A stretch of 17,488 bases of DNA from DASWTL01 sp036402155 (lineage in GTDB: Bacteria > Bacteroidota > Bacteroidia > Sphingobacteriales > Sphingobacteriaceae), in NCBI GenBank assembly GCA_036402155.1, contig DASWTL010000063.1, forward strand, positions 1 through 17,488, in the 5' to 3' direction. Shown piece after piece: positions 6,086 to 14,600 of this stretch (position 1 is the stretch's first letter; each line of letters starts with the position of its first letter). The position numbers were made by a program, and so were the translations under genes. Under the pieces are notes generated by a model. That model was given only the letters and a program-made list of their open reading frames with translations, was not told the DNA's origin and did not search any database.

Positions 6086-7438
6086 TTACTGTATTAAGTG
6101 CTTCAACTGGATGATCTCTTTCTCCTCAAGATATCTCCAACGTCCTCTGGGAAGGTCCTTTTTTGTAAGATTAGCATAAACTACACGGTCAAGTTTAACT
6201 ACATCATAACCCAGATGCTCAAATATCCGCCTTACGATGCGGTTTTTCCCACTGTGAATCTGAATCCCAACTTCACGTTTGGTCCCGCCCTGAACATAAG
6301 AAACTACATCAGGTTTAATCAGTCCATCCTCCAGTTCCAGTCCAAATGCTATTTTATTAAGATCACCCTGAGTCAGGTTCTTATTCAGTTCAGCCTGATA
6401 AATTTTGGTGATGTTATTTCTTGGATGTGATAATTTGTCAGCCAGATCACCATCGTTTGTCATCAATAACAATCCTGTAGTATTTCTGTCAAGCCTTCCC
6501 ACAGGATATATGCGTTCTTTGGAAGCTTTTTCTACCAAGTGCATAACCGTACGGCGTTCCTGCGGATCATCGGTTGTTGTTATATAGTCCTTTGGTTTAT
6601 TTAATAACACATAAACCATCTTTTCACGCTTTAATAACTGGCCATTATAACGGATCTCATCTTTATAAGGATCAACCTTTAGACCTAATTCAGAAGTCAC
6701 CTGTCCGTTAACAGAAACTACACCCGCTGCAATCAGATCATCGGCTTTCCTCCGCGAGCATATTCCGGCATTTGCAATATATCTGTTTAACCTGATCAGG
6801 CCGTCATCTGCCTTTGAGGAAGATTTTTTAGCCCTATTACCTGAAGAAACACGTTCTTCAGATGTCCATTTGCGCTCTACCTTCTTATATCGGTCGCTTG
6901 ATTTATTGTCATCGCGGTTAAAGGGCTTTCTAAATGATCCACGTTTCTCATCATCCTTTTTAAATGAGGTATTTCCTCTTTCTCCGGCAGGTTTCTTTGT
7001 AAAAGAGTTTTCTGATGTACGGGAACCGTATGGCCTGTCTCCGGAGCGGGAGCCGGACGGTCTTTCGCCTGTTCGTGTCCTTTCTCCTGAACGTGAATTG
7101 AATGGCCTTTCCTCTGCTTTCGTATTTGGTTCACGCGACCTGGTTGTTCTTTCGGTCGGGACATCCGAATCAGACTTTCGGCCGTAAGATTTTTTCCCGA
7201 ATTTATTATCCGCTGCAGCCCCTTTATAACCGGTTTTAGTCGCGGTGCGTCTGTCTGAACTCTCCTTTTTTGAATCTCTTCTGAAGGAGCTATCCTTTTC
7301 ACCAAACTTTTCGTCAGAAGTGCTGTTTGTTTTGTCAGGTCTTACTGAACTGGTTCGGGTTTTTTTTGACTGACTAAATGGGGATTTGTTTTTTTCGGAT
7401 TTGTCATCCCGACTGTTCCTGTTGTTTTTAAAAGGCAT
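6086..7438 (-). CDS. rRNA pseudouridine synthase (RluB/RsuA family) with long basic N-terminal tail
   Basis: In this 450-residue protein only about residues 213-450 form the enzyme. There is an S4 RNA-binding domain (IRLNRYIANAGICSRRKADDLI, 215-236) and the catalytic core YVLLNKPKDYITTTDDP (276-292). The signature GRLDRNTTGLLLMTNDG (314-330) holds the catalytic Asp D317, and SGKNRIVRRIFEHLGY (396-411) follows. Such enzymes isomerise a specific uridine in 23S rRNA (RluB, RluF) or 16S rRNA (RsuA). The core looks RluB-like, but the target cannot be fixed from sequence. Residues 1-210 are a low-complexity Arg/Ser/Lys/Asp-rich tail with RPxxSRSG(E/D)R repeats around 111-140, probably disordered and RNA-binding. 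It is transcribed convergently to dnaK, and a TAnnTTTG box lies upstream. Confidence 0.93.
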   Translation of the reverse strand: MPFKNNRNSRDDKSEKNKSPFSQSKKTRTSSVRPDKTNSTSDEKFGEKDSSFRRDSKKESSDRRTATKTGYKGAAADNKFGKKSYGRKSDSDVPTERTTRSREPNTKAEERPFNSRSGERTRTGERPSGSRSGDRPYGSRTSENSFTKKPAGERGNTSFKKDDEKRGSFRKPFNRDDNKSSDRYKKVERKWTSEERVSSGNRAKKSSSKADDGLIRLNRYIANAGICSRRKADDLIAAGVVSVNGQVTSELGLKVDPYKDEIRYNGQLLKREKMVYVLLNKPKDYITTTDDPQERRTVMHLVEKASKERIYPVGRLDRNTTGLLLMTNDGDLADKLSHPRNNITKIYQAELNKNLTQGDLNKIAFGLELEDGLIKPDVVSYVQGGTKREVGIQIHSGKNRIVRRIFEHLGYDVVKLDRVVYANLTKKDLPRGRWRYLEEKEIIQLKHLIQ

Positions 7439-7472
7439 AAATATACTATTGTCCGTATATGAACGGGGGATG

Positions 7473-7480
7473 CAAAGTTA
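7473..7480 (-). promoter_or_regulatory. Candidate -7 box for the pseudouridine synthase gene
   Basis: On the minus strand 7480-7473 reads TAACTTTG, an exact TAnnTTTG match 35 bp before the start codon at 7438. No TTG is found at the usual -33 distance. Its position in a divergent intergenic region supports it. Confidence 0.5.
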
Positions 7481-7588
7481 ACAAAATAACAGGAGCAGAG
7501 TTCTTAAAGAGGCAAGTTTTTAAGTTGGGTTTAAACCAAGAAAAATAATGCTTTTAAAGGTGTGTTACAAGCGTTTTTACATAACAGC

Positions 7589-7619
7589 TTGATTATTAGT
7601 TAAATATTTTGTACCTTTG
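7589..7619 (+). promoter_or_regulatory. Bacteroidota-type promoter of the transglycosylase gene
   Basis: TTG at 7589-7591 (-33) and TACCTTTG at 7612-7619 (-7, exact TAnnTTTG) are separated by 20 bp, close to the spacing described for Bacteroidota primary-sigma promoters. The predicted start is near 7626, about 30 nt before the ATG at 7656. This argues against the in-frame TTG at 7617 being a start codon. Confidence 0.65.
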
Positions 7620-7655
7620 CACCCGATTACCGAGTATTCACTTAAAGCAGATCGA

Positions 7656-8510
7656 ATGAATAAAAAACACTTGATTACCTGCTTGATGTTATTGGTATTA
7701 ATTTCATCAGCAGAGCTATTGTTTAATAGCTCACCGGCAAAATCCTCAAGGACCGACTTTACCGCTCTTCAGGATTCTTTTAATGAAGTAAATATCCATA
7801 AAAACAATACCAAAGGAAGGATAGAAAAGGATATTAAGTTAAGCTATTCCTTTGCAAATGAAACGTTACCTTCTGAAGTTCCGGGTATAAGTTCCCGGAT
7901 GGAAAAAGCATTAAGAAATTATAGTTTTCATAAGATGCAAACCACCCATTTGCATAAAAATGCTGCCAAATGGTTCCCGGTTGTAGTTCCAATTCTTCTT
8001 GCGCACGGAATTCCTGAAGATTTCAAATATGTGCCATTAGTGGAAAGCGGTTTTAAACCTGGCAGTTCCAGCAAAGGTGCATCAGGTTACTGGCAGTTCA
8101 TGCCTGAAACGGCCAGAGGCTTTGGCTTGAAAGTTAATGGTGAAATCGATGAACGCCATAATGTGCGAAAATCTACCATTGCCGCATGCAAATATTTAAA
8201 GTCATTGTACAGGGAATTTGGAAGCTGGACTTTAGCTGCAGCTGCATATAATATTGGTGGAAATAGTCTGAAACGCCACATTGCAAAGCAGAATGAAGAT
8301 AATTACTATAAGATGAAGCTGAATAAGGAGACGGCATCATATCTTTTCCAGCTTATGAGCATGAAAGAGATTATAGAAAAACCTAAGCTGTACGGATATT
8401 ATCACAAAACAACAAAGCTTATCGCTTATGCTGATGGTCCAACCAAAGACCCAATAGATGCCCAAACTGAAAGGAAGGCAATGAAAGCATTTTCATTTCT
8501 GATCAATTAA
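7656..8510 (+). CDS. Secreted lytic murein transglycosylase, SLT domain (MltD-like)
   Basis: From the ATG at 7656 the product is 284 residues. The open frame extends upstream to a TTG at 7617, but that codon overlaps the -7 box. The N-terminus MNKKHLITCLMLLVLISSAE is a signal peptide or anchor. The SLT fold spans about 105-235: FKYVPLVESGF (123-133) holds the presumed catalytic Glu E130, GASGYWQFMPETARGFG lies at 141-157, a cysteine-containing helix follows, and AAAAYNIGG is at 194-202. These enzymes cleave the MurNAc-GlcNAc bond of peptidoglycan non-hydrolytically, leaving 1,6-anhydroMurNAc. They act in the periplasm. Unlike MltD, no LysM repeats follow. The exact subfamily is uncertain. Confidence 0.9.
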   Translation: MNKKHLITCLMLLVLISSAELLFNSSPAKSSRTDFTALQDSFNEVNIHKNNTKGRIEKDIKLSYSFANETLPSEVPGISSRMEKALRNYSFHKMQTTHLHKNAAKWFPVVVPILLAHGIPEDFKYVPLVESGFKPGSSSKGASGYWQFMPETARGFGLKVNGEIDERHNVRKSTIAACKYLKSLYREFGSWTLAAAAYNIGGNSLKRHIAKQNEDNYYKMKLNKETASYLFQLMSMKEIIEKPKLYGYYHKTTKLIAYADGPTKDPIDAQTERKAMKAFSFLIN

Positions 8511-8599
8511 TCTAAATATTTTGTCCGTCTTCCCATGTGTACAGACCTTACAGGTACTGGTAAGGAAATATGTGGCAATAAGCATTTAGATCCGGACGG

Positions 8600-8635
8600 G
8601 CAGTTAAAAATATGACTTTAAGGTAACTGCTTTTT
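8600..8635 (+). terminator. Probable intrinsic terminator after the transglycosylase gene
   Basis: GCAGTTA (8600-8606) is perfectly complementary to TAACTGC (8624-8630), followed directly by TTTTT (8631-8635). The loop is long (17 nt), so strength is moderate. It lies about 90 bp after the stop. Another stem-loop, CCTTAC (8546-8551) with GTAAGG (8560-8565), lies upstream without a T-run. The rest of the 8511-8717 gap shows only ATACTTTG at 8688-8695 as a weak promoter-like string for uvrA. Confidence 0.55.
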
Positions 8636-8717
8636 AACTTCTTCTCTGAGGAAAATAGTCTGTTAGTGAACAAATAATCGCATCTTTATACTTTGTTTTT
8701 CAGAGACATTCTAATCT

Positions 8718-11564
8718 ATGAGTATTGCCATTCCTGACCTTGGTGAGCAAAGTGAAGTTGAAGTATACGGAGCCAGGGTCCATAATTTAAAGAACATTGA
8801 TATTTCATTTCCGCGCAATAAACTGGTAGTTATTACCGGCTTAAGTGGAAGCGGCAAGTCGTCCCTGGCGTTTGATACCATTTATGCTGAAGGACAGCGG
8901 CGATATATGGAAACGTTTAGCGCTTATTCACGTCAGTTTCTTGGCGGTATGGAGCGTCCGGATGTAGATAAGATATCAGGATTAAGTCCGGTAATTGCCA
9001 TTGAGCAAAAAACGACGAGTAAGAATCCCCGTTCAACTGTTGGAACTATTACAGAGATCTATGATTTTATGCGTCTTCTGTTTGCCAGGATTGGTGAAGC
9101 CTATTCATATGTGAGTGGTGAGAAGATGGAACGTATGTCTGAGGATCAGATATTTAACACAATCCTTCAAAAATTTGAGGATAAACCTGTAAATGTATTA
9201 GCGCCGGTAGTTAAGGGGCGTAAAGGCCATTACCGGGAATTGTTTGAACAAATTCGGAAACAAGGGTATTTAAAGGTTCGTGTTGATGGTGAAATTATAG
9301 ATCTGGCACCTAAAATGCAGGTAGACCGCTATAAAATACACGATATTGAAATAGTTGTTGATCGTCTGGTTGTTACAGAAAAAGACAGGAAAAGACTGCA
9401 TACTTCCATCCAGTCAGCCTTAAAGACCGCTAAGGGTATTATTAAACTTTCCGATCAGGACAATAAGGAGTATTTTTTTAGCAAATACTTGATGGATCCG
9501 ATATCAGGTATTTCTTATGATGAGCCTCAACCGAATTCATTTTCATTTAATTCTCCTTACGGTGCGTGCCAGCGATGCGATGGCCTGGGATATATTTTTG
9601 AAGTGGATGAACAATCTGTCATTCCAAACCCTAAACTTAGTATTTTACAGGGGGGACTTGCGCCATTGGGCGAATACCGGGAAACATGGGTATTTCAGAT
9701 TTTAAAAGCATTAGCTAAAAAACATGATTTCTCCCTTTCAGCTCCACTTGAAAAAATACCTCCAGAAATAATAAATATTATTCTTAATGGTTCGGATGAG
9801 ATAATCACTGTGCCGGTTGAATACAACAAGTGGAATGTTCAGAACTACCAGATTTCTTTTGACGGAATCATTAAAATGCTTGAGGAGCAAAGTGATAAGC
9901 GTGGGGATGATGTTGGTGAGGACCTGGAGAATTTCAGGGTTGTTAAAGTTTGTCCTGAATGTGAAGGCGCTCGTTTGAAGAAAGATTCATTACATTTTAA
10001 AGTAGATAACAAGAATATTTATGAGTTGGCATGCATGGATATCTCAGCGCTTTTCGAATGGTTTAGCGGATTGGAGGAGAGACTTGCTGATCGTCAGAAT
10101 ATTATAGCAAAGGAGATTTTAAAGGAGATACGCGCCCGTATTGGATTTTTACTTGATGTGGGGCTTAACTATCTCACTCTGGATCGCACCGCCAGAACGC
10201 TTTCGGGTGGTGAAGCGCAGCGCATCCGGCTGGCAACACAAATTGGTTCACAGCTTGTCAATGTTCTTTATATTTTAGATGAACCGAGCATTGGACTTCA
10301 TCAGCGGGATAATGCAAGATTGATATCTGCATTAAAAAACCTTCGTGATATAGGTAATACTGTTCTAGTTGTTGAGCATGATAAGGATATGATCCTTGAA
10401 GCTGATTATGTGATTGATATGGGGCCTGCCGCGGGTGTACACGGCGGTGAGGTTGTAGCCCAGGGTACTCCTGAACAAGTCAGCTCCGCCAGAACAACTA
10501 CAACTGCTTACTTAAGCGGCGAGCGTGAAATTGAAACTCCCAAAGTTCGACGGCCTGGTACCGGGAAAAAACTAGTTATAAGAAATGCAACCGGCAACAA
10601 CCTCAAGAATGTTACAGTAGAGTTTCCTTTGGGGATGCTTATCGGTATTACAGGTGTGTCGGGCAGTGGTAAGTCCAGTCTGATTACAGAAACATTATAC
10701 CCGGTTTTAAATAAACATTTTTTCAGGGCAAAAAAACACCCATTACCCTTTAAGAAAATTGAAGGGTTAGAGCATATTGATAAAGTAATTGAAATTGATC
10801 AGGCTCCAATAGGCAGAACCCCACGGTCTAATCCGTCAACTTATACCGGCGTTTTCTCAGATATTCGTAACCTATATGTTCAGTTGCCGGAAGCCAGGAT
10901 AAGGGGATACAAGCCAGGCCGTTTTTCGTTTAATGTGAAAGGTGGCCGTTGCGAAACTTGCCAGGGTGCCGGTATGAAAGTCATAGAGATGAACTTCCTG
11001 CCTGATGTTCAGGTTCCCTGTGAAGAATGCAGCGGAAAAAGGTATAACAGGGAGACATTAGAGGTACGATATCGTGGCAAATCCATCAGTGATGTTCTGG
11101 ATATGAGTATTGAAGAGGCTGTGAGCTTTTTTGAGCCCATTCCATCTATTTACAGAAAAATTAAGACACTTAATGATGTTGGTTTAGGTTATATCAAACT
11201 TGGTCAGTCATCAACAACTTTATCAGGCGGTGAAGCTCAGCGTGTTAAACTGGCAACGGAGCTTTCAAAAAAAGATACCGGGCAAACATTTTACATACTT
11301 GACGAGCCTACCACAGGTTTGCATTTCGAAGATATTAATGTATTGCTGGGAGTATTAAACAGACTCGTTGATCATGGCAATACCGTTCTTGTAATAGAAC
11401 ATAACCTGGATGTTATTAAGGTTGCCGATTGGGTGATTGATCTTGGGCCCGAAGGAGGGGCAGGGGGCGGACAGGTATTGTTTGAGGGTGTGCCTGAGGA
11501 TCTGATAAAAGTGAAAAATAGTCATACCGGTCAGTTTTTAAAAATTGAAATGAAGGGTAGATAA
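8718..11564 (+). CDS. uvrA: Excinuclease ABC subunit A
   Basis: This 948-residue UvrA is the damage-sensing ATPase of nucleotide excision repair and loads UvrB onto lesions. It has two ABC modules. Module I has Walker A GLSGSGKSSL (41-50), the signature LSGGEAQRIRLATQIGS (from 495) and Walker B ILDEPSIGLH (D521/E522). Module II has Walker A GVSGSGKSSL (646-655), LSGGEAQRVKLATELS (from 835) and ILDEPTTGLH (D862). The C-terminal zinc finger is intact (C745, C748, C768, C771). The first zinc module keeps only C284 and C287: MDPISG (259-264) stands where CPxCG is usual. Length and start are typical. No uvrB or SOS box is recognised nearby. It converges on the sensor kinase gene. Confidence 0.97.
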   Translation: MSIAIPDLGEQSEVEVYGARVHNLKNIDISFPRNKLVVITGLSGSGKSSLAFDTIYAEGQRRYMETFSAYSRQFLGGMERPDVDKISGLSPVIAIEQKTTSKNPRSTVGTITEIYDFMRLLFARIGEAYSYVSGEKMERMSEDQIFNTILQKFEDKPVNVLAPVVKGRKGHYRELFEQIRKQGYLKVRVDGEIIDLAPKMQVDRYKIHDIEIVVDRLVVTEKDRKRLHTSIQSALKTAKGIIKLSDQDNKEYFFSKYLMDPISGISYDEPQPNSFSFNSPYGACQRCDGLGYIFEVDEQSVIPNPKLSILQGGLAPLGEYRETWVFQILKALAKKHDFSLSAPLEKIPPEIINIILNGSDEIITVPVEYNKWNVQNYQISFDGIIKMLEEQSDKRGDDVGEDLENFRVVKVCPECEGARLKKDSLHFKVDNKNIYELACMDISALFEWFSGLEERLADRQNIIAKEILKEIRARIGFLLDVGLNYLTLDRTARTLSGGEAQRIRLATQIGSQLVNVLYILDEPSIGLHQRDNARLISALKNLRDIGNTVLVVEHDKDMILEADYVIDMGPAAGVHGGEVVAQGTPEQVSSARTTTTAYLSGEREIETPKVRRPGTGKKLVIRNATGNNLKNVTVEFPLGMLIGITGVSGSGKSSLITETLYPVLNKHFFRAKKHPLPFKKIEGLEHIDKVIEIDQAPIGRTPRSNPSTYTGVFSDIRNLYVQLPEARIRGYKPGRFSFNVKGGRCETCQGAGMKVIEMNFLPDVQVPCEECSGKRYNRETLEVRYRGKSISDVLDMSIEEAVSFFEPIPSIYRKIKTLNDVGLGYIKLGQSSTTLSGGEAQRVKLATELSKKDTGQTFYILDEPTTGLHFEDINVLLGVLNRLVDHGNTVLVIEHNLDVIKVADWVIDLGPEGGAGGGQVLFEGVPEDLIKVKNSHTGQFLKIEMKGR

Positions 11565-11590
11565 GCAACTGATACGACATATTAGGCCTA

Positions 11591-11619
11591 AAAACGAATA
11601 TGTACTAAATATTCGTTTT
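11591..11619. terminator. Bidirectional hairpin terminator between uvrA and the sensor kinase gene
   Basis: AAAACGAATAT (11591-11601) pairs perfectly with ATATTCGTTTT (11609-11619) around a 7-nt loop. It is followed by T-runs in both directions: TTTT on the + strand and TTTTT on the minus strand. The stem's right arm encodes the last residues of the minus-strand kinase, and its TAG stop falls in the loop at 11605-11607. Confidence 0.7.
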
Positions 11620-14600
11620 ATCTGAGTTAGTAGTCACGTATCCGCGGCTGGTGCTTCCGAGATCTAGAAAAGCTTTTTCCAGTGCTTGTATCAGTTCTGT
11701 GATCTTTATTGGCTTAGAAATATAATCATCCATTCCAGCCTTTAAGCATTCTTCTTTATCTTCAGGCATTGCATTAGCGGTCATGGCAATAATATATGGT
11801 TGATCCTTGTCCTGACGGATTTTTATAGTAGCTTCAATGCCATTCATTTCAGGCATCTGAACGTCCATAAGAATGACATCATAATTTTTATTTTTAAGTT
11901 GTTCAAGAACCTCCAAACCATTAACAGCCACAGACGAATTGTATCCCAATTTTTTCAGGATATATTCAGCTAGTTTCTGGTTTACCAGATTGTCTTCAGC
12001 GATCAGTATACGAAGCGGATATTTCTCTGAAAACCCTTCAGGTAATAATTTTTCAGGCTGCACTGAGGTGTTATTGGTTTTTTGGTGATTTAACTCCTGC
12101 CTGATTGCATTGAACAGTTGTAATTGTTTTACCGGTTTTGTTAAGATTGAAGAAAATACATCCGGATATCGATGCCTTGCTTTGTTGCCGATATCAGCCA
12201 ATAAAATAATGGGTAGCGTGTTAAATCGTTTTCTTATTTCCCTGGCAATTTCAATATCATCCAATTTATTGGTTATTACCAGATCTATATGTTCAGCAGA
12301 AAGAATGTCAAGGGCATGTTCACCTCTTTTAGCGAATAATGAAATGAGTTTCCACTGGTCCAGCTGTCTTTTGAGCAGGTTTAGATTTGTTGACTTCTCT
12401 CCAATTATCAGTATTTGTTTACCTTCAAGTCCTTCCATATCCAAAGGCAGCTGGTTATAAACTCTTTTTTTGCAAATTTCGCTTTGGATGGTAAAATAAA
12501 ACGTAGTTCCGGTAGCTGGATTACTGTCTACAATTATATCACCTCCCATTAATTTTACCAGCCGTTCGCTTATTGCCAGTCCAAGGCCTGTGCCCCCGTA
12601 TTTCCGTGAGGTTGATGAATCTACCTGGGTAAAGGCTTCAAATAAGTTTGAAATCTTATCTTCGGGGATGCCTATTCCGGTGTCTTTAACAGCAAAACCC
12701 ATCTCTGCATGCACCGGATCGATTAATTTTGATAGATATACTTTGAGGAAAATTTCGCCTTTAGGTGTAAATTTAATTGAATTGCTGATGAGGTTAATCA
12801 GTACCTGTTTCAGTCGCATTGAATCGCCAATGATCTGTTGCGGAACTTCCGGCTCAATCAAATAAATCAGATCAAGGCCTTTTTCGGCTGCTTTTGGGGC
12901 AAATATATCCAGCACTTCCTCTATACATTGCCTCAGGTCAAAATCCTGATGTTCAATTTCTATGTTTCCGGATTCTATCTTTGAAAAATCCAGAACATCA
13001 TTAATTACATTCATCAAGCTTTCTCCGCAATTCAGGATCGTGTCGCTGTATTCCCGTTGCTCGCTATTAAGATTGGTCTCTGAAAGTAATGATGCCATAC
13101 CAATTACCCCGTTCATAGGTGTTCTTATCTCATGACTCATAGTTGCCAGAAAAGTGCTTTTTGCCCTGGTAGCTTTTTCTGCCGCTTGCCTGGCTTTTTC
13201 TTCATGCTCTTTTTGCTTTTCCAGTTGTTCATTAAGTTGCTGTAGCTCCACATTTTTTTTATGTAATTCATCAGCCTGAGAAACCACTTCAGCAGTTCGT
13301 AATTGAACCTGTTTGGTAAGTATTGCCTTTTGCTTTTTTATAGCACTTACTCTAAACTGGTAAATGCAATAAATAGCTGTGGCAATCAGAATAGCAGTTA
13401 AGGATGTGAACCACCATGTTGACCAGAATGGGGGGACAATGACGATTTTTATAGCAGTTCCTTTTTCATTCCATACGCCATCATTGTTAGATGCTTTTAC
13501 CCTGAAAATATATTCTCCAGGTGCGATACTGGTATATTCGGCACTTCTTTTCGTGCCTACGTAATTCCAGTTCTTATCAAATCCTTCTAATTTATAAGCA
13601 TATTGATTTGCTTCCGGATGCGAGAAATTTAATGCTGCAAATTCAAAAGAAAATACCAGGTGTTTACGAGATAAAGTAATCTCTCGTGTAAGGGTAATAT
13701 GCTTTTTTAAGAGTGAGTCATGTTGACCAACTGATACTGAATTATTAAACACTTTAAAGTTCGTAATATAAACCTCCGGTATATTTAGATTGTCTTTTAA
13801 ACTGTCAGGATGAAAGACATCATACCCTTTTGGCCCCCCAAACATCATAGATCCGTTCCGCGTTTTTAAAAATGCCATGCGGTTAAAGGATGTGTTTTGA
13901 ATACCATCGCTCTTTCCGTAGTTCCTGAATGTTCTGTTCGTCGGATTAAATTTTGATAAGCCCTTATTTGTACTTAACCATATATTGCCTTTTGAATCTT
14001 CCAGAATTCCTAAAATAACATCATTAAGTAATCCGTCTTTCTGCTTATAAACCGTAAAGGTGCTGGTCTTTCTGTCAAACAGGTTCAAGCCGTCACTCGT
14101 TCCAATCCATAAATTGCCTTTTTTATCTTCAGATATAACCTGGATTCTATTGTTGCTGAGGCTTTTGGGGTTTTTAGGGTCGTTTTTATAAACGATAAAA
14201 GAACGGGTTCTCTCCTGAAATAAGTGAAGTCCGCCATCTTCAGTGCCTACCCATATATTTCCATCCCTGTCTTCAAATACTGAGAAGATGGTTTGGTTTG
14301 TAAGCCCTGCCTCTCTTCTTAAATGTGTGAATTGTTTGGTTTTTTTATCATAAATACTAATTCCATTTCCAAAAGTACCCAGCCAAATCCGGCCTTTCGT
14401 ATCCTGTGTAACTACACTAAATGTCACGTAATCAGTTTTTGATCCGGTAATTTTTAGGCTGGTGAACTTATTGTTATTCCTGTTGAACAGATTCAGGCCG
14501 CCTTTATAATTGGCTATCCATACATCATAATCCCGATCTTCATAAATGTCTAAATTGTAGTCACTTCCAATACTGTTAGGATCATGAACAGCATGTTTGA

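Noticed and set aside
6870..7187. Plus-strand frame with repeated LSPERE-type residues inside the pseudouridine synthase gene
   Set aside because: The repeats are the complement of the Arg/Ser-rich tail's own repeats. The minus-strand frame continues into a real enzyme with catalytic motifs, so this one is a shadow.
7617..7655. Extension of the transglycosylase to a TTG start
   Set aside because: The TTG lies in the -7 box of a good promoter. The ATG at 7656 immediately precedes a proper signal peptide.
8510..8591. ATCTAAAT (8510-8517) and ATTTAGAT (8584-8591) as ends of a small mobile element
   Set aside because: Eight-base AT-rich complementary words 66 bp apart are expected by chance, and no target duplication or coding content supports it.
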